A stretch of DNA of 64,000 bases. Origin: an uncultured Saprospiraceae bacterium. GTDB lineage: Bacteria > Bacteroidota > Bacteroidia > Chitinophagales > Saprospiraceae. The notes below the pieces were generated by a model. The model did not search any database and was not told the origin of the DNA. It was given only the letters and a program-made list of their open reading frames with translations. Within the stretch, counting starts at the first letter, position 1. Each line of letters begins with the position of its first letter. Positions 1-10,028 of the stretch are shown piece after piece. A program made the translations under genes and the position numbers. The stretch spans positions 1-64,000 of the forward strand of contig CALLWB010000093.1 of assembly GCA_938016265.1 (NCBI GenBank), in the 5' to 3' direction.

Positions 1-18
1 AAAACTCAATAAAAATTT

Positions 19-51
19 GCGCTCTACGGTGATTTTGACTCGCAGACGTAG
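19..51. repeat. Degenerate copy of the dispersed palindromic intergenic repeat
   Basis: This stretch reads CGCTCTACGGTGATTTTG followed by ACTCGCAGACGTAG. On the opposite strand it matches one half of the repeat seen at 21549, 35696, 35844, 43473 and 57704 (CAAAAnTGnnGGTAGAGCG). The other half is poorly conserved, so this is the weakest member. The rest of bases 1-172 shows no gene. Confidence 0.4.
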
Positions 52-172
52 TAAGATTACGGGGAGAATCAAAATTGACGGACGTGCGCAGTTTTGCAGA
101 GGTTTCAGCATAAAATGAATTTTCTATTGCATGAATTGGGTAATAATAAATCATTTAAGCATTTTCCCTCAA

Positions 173-1384
173 CTAAGGAGTCAAATATCGTCTATTATCC
201 CAAATTTTATCCTCAAGAATGGGTTGTAGGGACTCTGCGGCAAGCAGCAACATATCTCTATCTGTAGGAAAAGGCTCCGGCCGATTGTTTAGTTTGCGAA
301 TAGAATCACTGCTCAACGCTTCCCGATCCCCATCGAAAGTAGCAAACAAATTTTCAAACACTGCTCTGGCAGTTACAGGCGTATAATAAATCAGTTTTCC
401 ACCTTCTCTCAAATCATAAAACTCAAGTTGACCACCTACCAGAACTTCCTTTAGTTGGCGGGTCTCCCGGACGTTTGCTAGATAATCCACATAGTTAGGC
501 ACCTGCACCCTGCCACCAAGACTGTCTAACACATAATTGCCATTCCCATCTCTCAAATCAGTAAATCCATCCTGTTCTCTATTTCTTTCCTGATAGTTTC
601 TTGAGTCTTGCACTTGCGGACTCGCCTCTACATCCCGTAAGTTGAGCAATATTTCATAATCAAAGTCAGAAGCATCATCTTCATCCATATAGACATCAAT
701 CCATTCGTCTGCCAGATCATCAAAATCCATCCTAGCCAACTCATACTCAAAATTCAATGGTAAAATGGAAAAAGAATTATTCTCCAATCGAAACAATACC
801 TTATTGATCCCGATTGCTCTTGCTTCCTCTTTCAAGGCAACATAATCCTTGTATTGGTAAAAATAATTCTCAATTTTGTAAAACTGTTCATAGGCATTTC
901 TGGCTGCAAACTTATCGCCATTCCTCCCTTTTTCCAGTGATTGCAAACCAGAAGCATACAAAAATGCAGCTGCCTTCTCCTTAGATTCCAAAATTAACTC
1001 CTCCACATTGACAAATTTGAAAGCGGCCATCCGATTTCCTTCGCTCTCTATATATAAAGGTAGGAGCGGTTTCATTTTTTCTTGGCGGTGGGCTATCTTT
1101 TTGCTTAGGCGATTGATCTCTTCCCAATTTTCTGGTTGTCCTTCCTTTTTTAGAAACACAATCTGATCCATATCTCGCTTAGTTGCTTTTTGAAATGCTC
1201 GCTCCAAAACAATTACATCTTTATCTTTCTTCTTTTTTTTCTTTAGTTTTCTCAACGATACATCAATTGCCTGATCATAGTCTCCAGATGCCACCAATTT
1301 TTCACTAGAAGCGCAGGAACTAAGTAGAAGAATTGCCGTAAAAAGAAAAATCGTGCAGTTATATATTAGGTGGTTCTTATTCAT
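173..1384 (-). CDS. Hypothetical lipoprotein with TPR-like start
   Basis: A 403-residue protein I do not recognise by name. Residues 1-23 form a signal sequence ending in the lipobox LLSSC, with the lipidated cysteine at position 24, so it is predicted to be a lipoprotein of the cell envelope. Right after the anchor, a segment reading SGDYDQAIDVSLRKL resembles a tetratricopeptide helix pair. It is followed by a very basic patch (about residues 46-58), then a helical, charged body. No catalytic motif is visible. It is divergently oriented from the respiratory operon with about 400 bp between them, so the two are probably not co-transcribed. That it is a real protein is clear from the lipobox and the long open frame; the function is unknown. 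Confidence 0.75.
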   Translation of the reverse strand: MNKNHLIYNCTIFLFTAILLLSSCASSEKLVASGDYDQAIDVSLRKLKKKKKKDKDVIVLERAFQKATKRDMDQIVFLKKEGQPENWEEINRLSKKIAHRQEKMKPLLPLYIESEGNRMAAFKFVNVEELILESKEKAAAFLYASGLQSLEKGRNGDKFAARNAYEQFYKIENYFYQYKDYVALKEEARAIGINKVLFRLENNSFSILPLNFEYELARMDFDDLADEWIDVYMDEDDASDFDYEILLNLRDVEASPQVQDSRNYQERNREQDGFTDLRDGNGNYVLDSLGGRVQVPNYVDYLANVRETRQLKEVLVGGQLEFYDLREGGKLIYYTPVTARAVFENLFATFDGDREALSSDSIRKLNNRPEPFPTDRDMLLLAAESLQPILEDKIWDNRRYLTP

Positions 1385-1791
1385 TGATACGAAATTTACG
1401 TAATGTAATCATATTATACTATTATCGAATCTTATGCCAAAGCATTTTTTTATTAGGGAATACTTCCAAAAAAATCCATGTTTTCAAGGAATAAAAAAAA
1501 AGTAATTTCTTAAAATTTTTTTAAAAAAATAAAATTGTCATTCTATTGTAAAGAAAAAAGTCGCAATTATAATTTGAATACCAGCGCATATCTAGTTTAA
1601 TGTTTGGCGGTTAGCGCAAAATTGAATGAGATAATTAGTCGCTGTTAAGGAATTGTTAAGGGTAGGTGTTTATTTAGAACCGATCTAAATACTTTTTGAG
1701 ACCTATTTATTATTGGTAAACATGATTCCAAATTGTATTTTTGACCTGATTTTTAAGAAATATTTTTGAGACATAAATAAAGTCTTTTCAA
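1385..1791. other. AT-rich divergent intergenic region
   Basis: About 400 bp without a gene between the divergent lipoprotein and actA. It is strongly A+T-rich, with poly-A runs near 1490-1560. The right end holds the candidate act promoter listed separately. I see no RNA gene. Confidence 0.6.
1740..1768 (+). promoter_or_regulatory. Candidate Bacteroidota promoter for the act-cox operon
   Basis: TTTG at 1740-1743, a 17-bp spacer, and TATTTTTG at 1761-1768 match the known Bacteroidota consensus TTTG-N(17-23)-TAnnTTTG. The second box lies 23 bp upstream of the actA start codon, which would leave a short leader. The match is seen in sequence; promoter activity is inferred. Confidence 0.6.
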
Positions 1792-3198
1792 ATGAATTAT
1801 AATCGCCTGATCTCTAGGCTCCTATCTTTGGCCTTTCTTTTTTCTCTTTCCTTTACGGTTTATGCGGAAGGTGATGCTGCAAACGGAAAAACGCTGTTTA
1901 AATCAAACTGCGCGAGCTGCCACGCTAAAAACATGAAGTCCAAGCTTACTGGACCGGCTCTTGGAGGTACCCTCGAAAGATGGGCAGAATATCCAAAAGA
2001 GGATTTGTATAGTTGGGTGAGAAATGCTCCGAAAATGATCGAAAGCGGACACCCCAGAGCAAAAACACTTTGGTCTGAATGGGCACCAACTGCAATGAAC
2101 TTGTTCCCCAATCTTAAAGATCAAGAAATTGATGACATTTTCGCTTACGTAGATGCAATCTATGTGAATGGTTGTCTGAATCCTCCTTGTACTACCGCTA
2201 CTGAAGTATCCACTGCAGCAGCCGGACAAGGAAGTGGAGTTAGCAAATGGTTGTATTGGTTATTGTTTGGTGTGCTGGGTGCACTAGCAATCATTCTGAC
2301 AAGAATCGTTTCCAACCTAAATTACATGGCTCAAGTAAAAGACGGAGCCACCAATGTTCAAAGAAAAACACTAGTTGATATTCTTACAAGTAGAGGCGTG
2401 GTTACTTTCGTAATGTTTGCCCTTATCGTACTTGGAGGTTACACTACCGTAAATAATGCGATCGCATTCGGCCGACAACAAGGATACCAACCAGAACAAC
2501 CAATCAACTTTTCTCATAAAGTTCACGCAGGAGTCAATAAGATTGATTGCCAGTACTGCCATGACGGTGCAAGAAGATCTAAACATGCAGTAATTCCTGC
2601 AGCCAATACTTGTGTTAACTGCCACTCCGCAATCAAATTTGGATCTGCAGATGGCCATGATGAGCTTTCTAAGATTTTTGTTTCTGCAGGTTTCGACCCT
2701 AAAGCAGGAAAATACATCGACGGTTACGAAAATATGAACCTCGAACAAAAGAGAAAACTATTCACCGACTGGATGAAAGAGTCTACCATCGAAAACGATG
2801 ACAGATTCACAGAAGCTTCAGCAGAATTAGATAAGTTAGTAGATAAACAGTGGGGAGAAGTCGTCAAGTCTCTTGACTTACAGGAAGACGGGAAAGGAGG
2901 ACTAGAATGGATAAGAATTCACAATTTACCTGACCACGTTTACTTCAACCACTCTCAGCACGTTACTGCAGGAAAAGTCGCTTGTCAAACTTGCCACGGT
3001 AAAGTAGAAGAAATGGACGTTGTAGAACAATACGCTCCTTTATCAATGGGCTGGTGTGTAAACTGTCACAGAGAAACCGAAGTAGATTTTGATGATAATG
3101 AATACTATCAGGTCTGGGAACAGTACCACAAGGACAAAAAAGACAAAGTTACCGTAGAAGACATCGGAGGCCTCGAATGCCAAAAATGTCACTACTAA
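1792..3198 (+). CDS. actA: Alternative complex III subunit A, multiheme cytochrome c
   Basis: Periplasmic electron-carrying subunit of the quinol:cytochrome c oxidoreductase (alternative complex III). A signal peptide (residues 1-25) precedes a class I cytochrome c-like domain with CASCH at 40-44. Two hydrophobic segments (about 152-176 and 196-220) anchor it. The C-terminal ActA core has five further CxxCH sites starting at C253, C274, C398, C422 and C463. That makes six heme sites, one more than a classical pentaheme ActA, because of the N-terminal monoheme domain. It is the first gene of a tightly packed operon, 61 bp before actB. The start follows the candidate promoter directly. The identification is firm from heme motif layout and operon context. 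Confidence 0.93.
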   Translation: MNYNRLISRLLSLAFLFSLSFTVYAEGDAANGKTLFKSNCASCHAKNMKSKLTGPALGGTLERWAEYPKEDLYSWVRNAPKMIESGHPRAKTLWSEWAPTAMNLFPNLKDQEIDDIFAYVDAIYVNGCLNPPCTTATEVSTAAAGQGSGVSKWLYWLLFGVLGALAIILTRIVSNLNYMAQVKDGATNVQRKTLVDILTSRGVVTFVMFALIVLGGYTTVNNAIAFGRQQGYQPEQPINFSHKVHAGVNKIDCQYCHDGARRSKHAVIPAANTCVNCHSAIKFGSADGHDELSKIFVSAGFDPKAGKYIDGYENMNLEQKRKLFTDWMKESTIENDDRFTEASAELDKLVDKQWGEVVKSLDLQEDGKGGLEWIRIHNLPDHVYFNHSQHVTAGKVACQTCHGKVEEMDVVEQYAPLSMGWCVNCHRETEVDFDDNEYYQVWEQYHKDKKDKVTVEDIGGLECQKCHY

Positions 3199-3259
3199 TA
3201 TTATAGATAAGAAATTTTAGAGAATACTAATAAAATATCCACGTAGCTCCCTCGGAATT

Positions 3260-6200
3260 ATGGAAAATAACAAAAAAGTATGGGTCAATGTCGAAGACAA
3301 AAATAACGACCCTGAGTTCTTAAGATCTTCTCAACAAGAATTTTTCGAATTACCAATCGTAGAAGGTCTTGCTGATGAAGAAGGTTTGAAAGAAGCAAAA
3401 TCCACAAGACGTGACTTCCTAAAATATTTAGGATTTAGTCTTGGTGCTGCTACTATTGCAGCGGGTTGCGAAATCCCTGTTCGTAAAGCAATTCCTTATG
3501 TGGTAAAACCAGATACCATTGTACCAGGAGTCGCCAACTACTATGCATCAAGTATAGTAAATGGAGGAGACTACTGCTCTGTTTTGGTAAAAACAAGGGA
3601 AGGACGTCCTATCAAAATTGAAGGGAATCATCTTTCTCAAGTGACTAAAGGTGGCACCAGTGCAAGAACACAGGCTAGCGTTCTTAGTCTCTACGACAAC
3701 AATAGAATCAAAGATCCGGGAGCAATCACGGACGGTGCTGTTGCAAAATCTGGAGACTGGGCAAAATTTGACGCTACTGTTAAAGGTGCTTTAAATGCAG
3801 GCTCTAAAATTAGAATCGTTTCTAACACCTTGATGAGTCCTACAACGCTAGGTGCAATCGAGGAGTTCAAAGCAAAATATCCAAATACTAAATTGGTGCA
3901 GTACGATCCAATTTCTGTTTCTGGATTGCTTGATGCGAATGAGGCATCTTTCGGAGCTAGAGTAGTCCCAACTTATCGATTTGATCAGGCAATGACGATC
4001 GTTAGTTTTGGTGCCGACTTCCTCGGTACATGGATTTCTCCAACTGAATATGCAGCAGGATATGTTCAAAATAGAAAGATAAAAGACCCTAAGCACCCTG
4101 TACTTTCTAAGCACTACCAGTTTGAAAGTAATATGTCCATGACTGGCTCTAATGCCGATCAACGTATCTTAGTCAAACCTTCTGAGCAAAGTGCTGCAGT
4201 TGCTGAGTTATTGAATGCCCTTGGAGGCGGAGTATCTGTACCAAGCGGACTAAATGCAAAAGCTAAAACAGCAATTAAACAAGTGGCCAAAGATCTACAA
4301 GCTACAAAAGGACAATCCATCGTAGTAAGTGGTTCAAATGATGTAAACGAACAAATACTTGTAAATGCCATCAATAATCAATTAGGCAATTACGGTAGCA
4401 CAATAGATATCGCAAATTACAGCAATCAACGTCAGGGAAATGACAAAGAGATGCAAGCCTTAATTTCAGAATTGGGAAGCGTTGATGCTATTTTTATACT
4501 AGATGCCAATCCAGTCTACGATCTTCCAAACGGAGAAAAATTCGCAGCAGCATTAAAATCAGCAAAATTATCAGTTACGTTCAACTCGATAATGGATGAA
4601 ACTTCTGCTTGTTGCAAATATGCTGCCCCTGCACACCACAACCTGGAGTCTTGGGGAGATGTAAACCCTAAAGTCGATCACTACTCCTTGATTCAACCAA
4701 CCATCGCACCATTGTTTAATACACGTGCGGTAGGGGAGTCATTGCTAGTTTGGGGAGAAAGCGGAAAATTAAATACACAGTCAGACCAAGCTTACATGGA
4801 CTATGTAAAAGTGTTCTGGCAGGATAATATGTTTGGACAACAAACTCAATTTGCAAGATTCCAGAATTTCTGGGACAACGCCTTGCATGATGGTGTTTTC
4901 CATACCCCAAATAGAAGAGCTTACACAGGTGGTTTCACAGGTGATACTGCTACAGCTGCAGCTAATATTACTAAACCTGTTGCGGGTGGAGATGGCCAAC
5001 TAGAAGTGACATTCACAGAATCTGTTGCTATTGGCGACGGAAGATACGCAAATAACCCTTGGCTTCAGGAGATGCCTGATCCAGTAACTCGTGTAGTATG
5101 GGACAACGTCCTGACTATTCCAGTAACTTATGTAGAAGGCGGTGCTTACACTGCAATGAATAATCTGGAAGATGGAGATTTGGTTGACTTAACTGTCAAT
5201 GGAAAAACCTATAAACTTTCTGTAGTTCGTCAGTTCGGGCAGATGCCAGGAACGGTTTCAGTTGCGCTTGGTTACGGTCGTACAATGGCCGGCCCAACAG
5301 GCACAGGAGTTGGAACAAACATGTATCCAGCACTTTCCAATAAAGGAGGAACAACACAACTATTTGCAACCAATGCTAGTGTAACTGGTAAAGTAGGAAA
5401 AGACAAAAACTTCGCTTGTGTGCAAATGCACCATACTTATGGATTGAACAAAAGAGGGGAAGATGGAAAAATCAAAATTGATGAAGGAACTGGCCGACCA
5501 TACAACGTTGATGAAAGAGTAGTCGTGCCAAATGGTTATCAAGGTTCTATCACAGAGCGTTCCGTAGTATATTATTCAAACATCAATGATCTGGAAACTA
5601 ACATTGATTGGTTGAAAGAGAGAAGATACCACGCTGAACACCTAAATCAAGAAACACTATATCCTTACGAAGAATTTAGCGCAACAAAATACAGCCAAGG
5701 CCACCACTGGGGAATGTCTGTAGATTTGAACGCTTGTATCGGTTGCGGAGCTTGTTCAGTTGCTTGTATGGCAGAAAACAATGTTCCTGTTGTAGGAAAA
5801 AGAGAGGTAGGAAGAGTCCACGAAATGAGTTGGATCAGAATCGACCGTTATTACTACGGTGATGAAGCTTCTCCAAACGTTATTTACCAACCAATGATGT
5901 GTCAGCACTGTGACAACGCTCCTTGTGAAAACGTTTGTCCAGTAGCTGCGACCAACCACAGTTCTGAAGGTCTTAATCAGATGACTTACAACAGATGTAT
6001 CGGAACAAGATATTGTGCAAACAACTGTCCTTATAAAGTTAGAAGATTCAACTGGTACGATTACAACTCTGCAGATTTGTTCCCATACAATGAGGCAGAT
6101 ATGAATAGAGGAGAAGACAAAGAGGAATATGTATACATGAAGGACAACCTTACCAGAATGGTATTAAATCCTGATGTAACAGTTCGAACAAGAGGGGTAA

Positions 6201-6718
6201 TCGAAAAATGTAGCTTCTGTGTTCAACGTATCCAGGAAGGAAAACTTTCAGCGAAAGCAGAAGGTAGAAGACTGAGAGACGGAGATGTGAAAACTGCTTG
6301 TCAGTCTGCTTGTCCAACAGGAGCAATTGTATTTGGAGATACCAATGATAAGAAGGCCCAAATCAACGAAGAATGGTCATCCGATCTTAATTACTTTGTT
6401 TTGGAAGAGGTAAACACTAGATCTTCTGTCGGTTACAAAATGAAAGTAATCAATAGAGCAGATGGAGTGGGTAGCGCACCAAAATACCACAGAAAGAAAA
6501 AACGTCACGACGATCACGGCCACGGTAAAGGACACGGAGAAGGACATGCAAAAGGCCACGGTGAAGGACATGATTCACATGGCGGACATGAAACACACAA
6601 AACTTCAGGCCACGATGCACACGACAAGACGCATGCAAAAGAAAGTCATGACGGGCATGGGCACGATACGCATACAAAAACAGATCACGCTAAAGATCAC
6701 GACGGACATAATCACTAG
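3260..6718 (+). CDS. actB: Alternative complex III subunit B, molybdopterin-like plus ferredoxin domains
   Basis: Large peripheral subunit of alternative complex III (1152 residues). The N-terminus has a Tat-type motif STRRDFLK (RR at 50-51) and a hydrophobic stretch ending AAGC, with C70 a likely lipidation site. A molybdopterin-oxidoreductase fold follows, which in known ActB proteins has no molybdenum cofactor. From about residue 820 there are cysteine clusters for Fe-S centres: CIGCGAC at 826, CQHCDNAPC at 881, CIGTRYC at 913, CSFC at 984 and CQSACP at 1014. The last ~75 residues are a hydrophilic tail rich in His, Gly, Asp and Lys with more than 20 histidines. This tail is not part of the family core and may bind metal. 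The gene sits between actA and actC. Confidence 0.93.
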   Translation: MENNKKVWVNVEDKNNDPEFLRSSQQEFFELPIVEGLADEEGLKEAKSTRRDFLKYLGFSLGAATIAAGCEIPVRKAIPYVVKPDTIVPGVANYYASSIVNGGDYCSVLVKTREGRPIKIEGNHLSQVTKGGTSARTQASVLSLYDNNRIKDPGAITDGAVAKSGDWAKFDATVKGALNAGSKIRIVSNTLMSPTTLGAIEEFKAKYPNTKLVQYDPISVSGLLDANEASFGARVVPTYRFDQAMTIVSFGADFLGTWISPTEYAAGYVQNRKIKDPKHPVLSKHYQFESNMSMTGSNADQRILVKPSEQSAAVAELLNALGGGVSVPSGLNAKAKTAIKQVAKDLQATKGQSIVVSGSNDVNEQILVNAINNQLGNYGSTIDIANYSNQRQGNDKEMQALISELGSVDAIFILDANPVYDLPNGEKFAAALKSAKLSVTFNSIMDETSACCKYAAPAHHNLESWGDVNPKVDHYSLIQPTIAPLFNTRAVGESLLVWGESGKLNTQSDQAYMDYVKVFWQDNMFGQQTQFARFQNFWDNALHDGVFHTPNRRAYTGGFTGDTATAAANITKPVAGGDGQLEVTFTESVAIGDGRYANNPWLQEMPDPVTRVVWDNVLTIPVTYVEGGAYTAMNNLEDGDLVDLTVNGKTYKLSVVRQFGQMPGTVSVALGYGRTMAGPTGTGVGTNMYPALSNKGGTTQLFATNASVTGKVGKDKNFACVQMHHTYGLNKRGEDGKIKIDEGTGRPYNVDERVVVPNGYQGSITERSVVYYSNINDLETNIDWLKERRYHAEHLNQETLYPYEEFSATKYSQGHHWGMSVDLNACIGCGACSVACMAENNVPVVGKREVGRVHEMSWIRIDRYYYGDEASPNVIYQPMMCQHCDNAPCENVCPVAATNHSSEGLNQMTYNRCIGTRYCANNCPYKVRRFNWYDYNSADLFPYNEADMNRGEDKEEYVYMKDNLTRMVLNPDVTVRTRGVIEKCSFCVQRIQEGKLSAKAEGRRLRDGDVKTACQSACPTGAIVFGDTNDKKAQINEEWSSDLNYFVLEEVNTRSSVGYKMKVINRADGVGSAPKYHRKKKRHDDHGHGKGHGEGHAKGHGEGHDSHGGHETHKTSGHDAHDKTHAKESHDGHGHDTHTKTDHAKDHDGHNH

Positions 6719-6780
6719 TCCCACGAGAGATCGATTTTGAAGGAATACTATTTATTGAGAAATAATATAAACGAAAGAAT

Positions 6781-8181
6781 ATGGCACATACGGTAATAGC
6801 AACGATTCGCGAACCGTTAGTGGAGGGGCACAAGTCCTACCATCAAATAACTGAGGATATATGCTCGCCAACGGAACGGGCACCAGGTCCATTATGGATT
6901 TTTGGATTTATTCTCTCCATCACTACACTAGGATTTGGATTGGCATGTATCTTCTTGACTATCTGGAATGGTATCGGTGAATGGAATCTAAACAGAACCA
7001 TTGGATGGGGTTGGGATATCACCAATTTCGTTTGGTGGATTGGTATTGGACATGCTGGAACGCTTATTTCTGCGATTTTGCTATTGTTCCGCCAGAAATG
7101 GAGAACAGGGGTAAACCGAGCAGCAGAAGCGATGACCATTTTTGCCGTAATGTGCGCGGGGCTCTTCCCGGTTATTCACATGGGGCGGGTTTGGTTAGCT
7201 ATTTTCATCTTCCCATATCCAAATACACGTGGACCATTATGGGTGAATTTTAACTCCCCGCTGTTATGGGATGTATTTGCAATTAGTACCTACTTTACCG
7301 TATCGTTATTGTTCTGGTATACAGGTTTGGTACCTGATTTGGCTACTGTAAGGGATCGTGCTAAAGGACTTAGAAAAAAGATTTACTCCTTCGTTTCTTT
7401 CGGTTGGACTGGATCTGCTAAACACTGGCAAAGATGGGAGTCTTTATCTCTCGTACTAGCAGGATTATCTACACCACTTGTACTCTCTGTACATACTATT
7501 GTAAGTTTCGATTTCGCCACTTCAGTTATTCCTGGATGGCACACCACGATTTTCCCTCCATACTTTGTTGCTGGAGCGGTATTCTCTGGTTTTGCAATGG
7601 TATTAACACTGATGCTTATTACTAGAAAAATATTCAACTTACAAGAATATATTACGATTGCCCACATTGAGTCAATGAACAAAATTATTTTGTTGACTGG
7701 TTCTATTGTTGGTGTCGCTTATTTGACGGAGCTGTTTATTGCTTGGTATTCTGGTTATGTTTATGAGCAGTTTGCATTTTATAATCGGGCACTTGGACCC
7801 TACTGGTGGGCATATTTTGGGATGATGACATGTAATGTAATCTCGCCACAGTTCTTCTGGAGTAAGAAACTAAGAAGGAATATCACCTTTACGTTCTTCC
7901 TATCAATCTTTATCAATGTAGGGATGTGGTTTGAGCGTTTTGTGATTATCGTTATTTCCTTACACAGGGACTACCTGCCTTCAAGTTGGAGTTACTATAC
8001 CCCAACATGGGTAGAAATGGGAATCTACATTGGAACATTTGGGTTGTTTTTTACCTTGTTCTTGATCTTCGCACGAGTAGCACCAGTTATTGCGATTGCT
8101 GAGATTAAGCACATATTAAAAACAGCAGGAGACCAATATACTGGACCAAATGCAACACACCACGATAACGACCATCATTAA
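6781..8181 (+). CDS. actC: Alternative complex III subunit C, NrfD/PsrC-type membrane protein
   Basis: Integral membrane quinol-interacting subunit of alternative complex III (466 residues), of the NrfD/PsrC family. Many hydrophobic helices are visible, for example around residues 40-65, 75-100, 115-140, 160-185, 220-245, 255-280, 300-325 and 400-440, consistent with the usual ten-helix fold. The protein ends in a short His-rich tail (THHDNDHH). It lies 62 bp after actB and 35 bp before actD in the same order as in other Bacteroidota act operons, which supports the call. Confidence 0.92.
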   Translation: MAHTVIATIREPLVEGHKSYHQITEDICSPTERAPGPLWIFGFILSITTLGFGLACIFLTIWNGIGEWNLNRTIGWGWDITNFVWWIGIGHAGTLISAILLLFRQKWRTGVNRAAEAMTIFAVMCAGLFPVIHMGRVWLAIFIFPYPNTRGPLWVNFNSPLLWDVFAISTYFTVSLLFWYTGLVPDLATVRDRAKGLRKKIYSFVSFGWTGSAKHWQRWESLSLVLAGLSTPLVLSVHTIVSFDFATSVIPGWHTTIFPPYFVAGAVFSGFAMVLTLMLITRKIFNLQEYITIAHIESMNKIILLTGSIVGVAYLTELFIAWYSGYVYEQFAFYNRALGPYWWAYFGMMTCNVISPQFFWSKKLRRNITFTFFLSIFINVGMWFERFVIIVISLHRDYLPSSWSYYTPTWVEMGIYIGTFGLFFTLFLIFARVAPVIAIAEIKHILKTAGDQYTGPNATHHDNDHH

Positions 8182-8216
8182 AAAATAATTAAGCAAGTTC
8201 TTTAATTCTATATATA

Positions 8217-8744
8217 ATGAGTACAGAAAAAGAAGTTTTATTCGGTCTCTACAATGACGAAACAGAATTGATGAAAGCCATCACTGTAGCGAGAGAAAGT
8301 CACCTTGACATTATGGATGTGTACACGCCATTTCCAGTACACGGATTGGATGATGTAATGGGCTTATCGGAGTCTCGACTTCACATTGCAGGGTTTGTCT
8401 TTGGTGCGCTAGGTACCTTGACTGCACTAGGAGTGATGAGTTGGGTTTTTACTAGAGACTGGCCGATCATTTTTGGAGGTAAGCCTTATTTCTCACTACC
8501 AGCGTTCATTCCGATTACTTTTGAGTTGACAGTTTTGTTTGCTTCTATTGGAATGGTTGTTACGTTTTATACAATTTGCGGACTTGGGCCTGGCGTCGAA
8601 AATCCAATTTTAGACGACCGTATTACGGATGATAAGTTCTGCTTGGCTTTCGATACAAACGGACTAGATGAAGCAGCCGTAGGAAATCTGAAAGGATTCT
8701 TTCAAGATACAGCAGCAGCAGAAGTTCATCTAAAAACAATTTAA
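8217..8744 (+). CDS. actD: Alternative complex III subunit D (DUF3341)
   Basis: A 175-residue protein matching ActD (DUF3341) in size and layout. A soluble N-terminal ~55 residues begins with EVLFGLYNDETELMKAI and contains the typical Y-T-P-F-P-V-H-G-L-D segment. Two transmembrane helices follow (about 60-83 and 98-123), then a C-terminal soluble tail. ActD packs against the membrane subunits; its biochemical role is not established. Position between actC and actE confirms it. Confidence 0.9.
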   Translation: MSTEKEVLFGLYNDETELMKAITVARESHLDIMDVYTPFPVHGLDDVMGLSESRLHIAGFVFGALGTLTALGVMSWVFTRDWPIIFGGKPYFSLPAFIPITFELTVLFASIGMVVTFYTICGLGPGVENPILDDRITDDKFCLAFDTNGLDEAAVGNLKGFFQDTAAAEVHLKTI

Positions 8745-8779
8745 GAAATCAGTATTATCTAATAATAGATATTCATTTA

Positions 8780-10003
8780 ATGAAAAATTTACACCACCTA
8801 TTTATTGCGTTTATCCTAGTCGCTTCCATTCTAGCATTTAGTGGATGTAGTACTTCAGAGGGAGACAGCACCGGGCATGAATATATGCCAGATATGGGCC
8901 ACTCTGTAGCTTACGAGGCAAATGTAATCAACGAGTATTTCGCGCACACTTGGGACGACAATCCTAATGGTCAAACAAGACGTGAACTTTCTATGCCTAG
9001 AAAACCTGTTAGCGGTACAGTACCAAGAGGGTATGCCAGTGTCGCACTTGCAAATTCACCGCAAGCCAGACAAGCAGCAATGGCTAGATTGATGAATGAG
9101 CGCATCCCTATTCCTATGAATGGATCTGCACCTTATTATTATGGTGATACGGATGATGAACGCCTTCGTGCAACAGCGGAGATTACTCAAAATCCATTTT
9201 CCGCAACTGATGCTCGTCTGAAGTCAGGAAAAGAACTATATGTTATCTACTGTGGTATTTGCCACGGAGATGGCGGCGGTGGTGATGGATACCTAGTAAG
9301 AGATGATGGGAAATACCCAGCTCAACCAGCAAATCTATTAGAAGACAAATTTGTAAACACAACAGACGGACAATATTACCACGCTATTATGTATGGTAAA
9401 AATGTTATGGGAGGCTATTCTGATAAACTTTCATACGAAGAACGTTGGAATGTTATTCACTACATCCGTTCTATGCAAGCAAAAGCAGGAGGTGGATCTT
9501 ATGGCTTAGTTGATGAAGATGCAACTGTATCTGTGTCTAATGTACCGTCATTTGTGGAAGCAGTACCAACAGCAACTACTGCAGTTACAGAAACAACAAC
9601 AGAACCTGTTATTGAAAAACTTGCTGCTAAAGGAGGCGATTTTCTTGCTGCAGCGCAAGCAGGAAAAGCTGTTACACTAGAGAATGTAACTTTTGCTTTA
9701 GGTAAAGCCAGACTAACTTCGGCTTCTAAAGCAGAATTGAATAAAATTGTAGACTTCTTAAAAGCGAATCCTAGTACAAAAGCAGAGTTAAGCGGTCATA
9801 CTGATGATGCGGGAATTAAAGCTGCTAATCAAAAGTTATCTCAAAGAAGAGCGGATGCAGTAAAGGAATATCTAGTATCTAAAGGCGCTACTGCTGCAAA
9901 CTTAACTGCAGTAGGATATGGCTCTGAAAGACCTAGAGATACTGGAAACACCAAAGAAGCTAAAAAGAGAAACAGACGTACTGAGTTTAAAATAATTAAG
10001 TAG
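8780..10003 (+). CDS. actE: Alternative complex III subunit E, monoheme cytochrome c fused to an OmpA-like domain
   Basis: Lipoprotein cytochrome c of alternative complex III. The signal sequence ends in LAFSGC with the lipid cysteine at C23. One heme site, CGICH, starts at C158 in a cytochrome c domain. After an Ala/Thr-rich linker (about 240-290), residues 300-407 form an OmpA-like peptidoglycan-binding domain, shown by the segments FALGKARLTSASKAEL, LSGHTDDAGIKAANQKLSQ and RRADAVKEYL. A standard ActE of about 200-250 residues lacks this. The fusion suggests the complex may be tethered to the cell wall. The ActE call is firm from operon position; tethering is inference. Confidence 0.88.
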   Translation: MKNLHHLFIAFILVASILAFSGCSTSEGDSTGHEYMPDMGHSVAYEANVINEYFAHTWDDNPNGQTRRELSMPRKPVSGTVPRGYASVALANSPQARQAAMARLMNERIPIPMNGSAPYYYGDTDDERLRATAEITQNPFSATDARLKSGKELYVIYCGICHGDGGGGDGYLVRDDGKYPAQPANLLEDKFVNTTDGQYYHAIMYGKNVMGGYSDKLSYEERWNVIHYIRSMQAKAGGGSYGLVDEDATVSVSNVPSFVEAVPTATTAVTETTTEPVIEKLAAKGGDFLAAAQAGKAVTLENVTFALGKARLTSASKAELNKIVDFLKANPSTKAELSGHTDDAGIKAANQKLSQRRADAVKEYLVSKGATAANLTAVGYGSERPRDTGNTKEAKKRNRRTEFKIIK

Positions 10004-10028
10004 AACACTATCTTAATAGTAATATAAA

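Noticed and set aside
6462-6740. 92-codon plus-strand frame over the actB tail
   Set aside because: It is a shadow of the His-rich tail of ActB, whose repetitive codons keep other frames open; the ActB frame has a clear family match.
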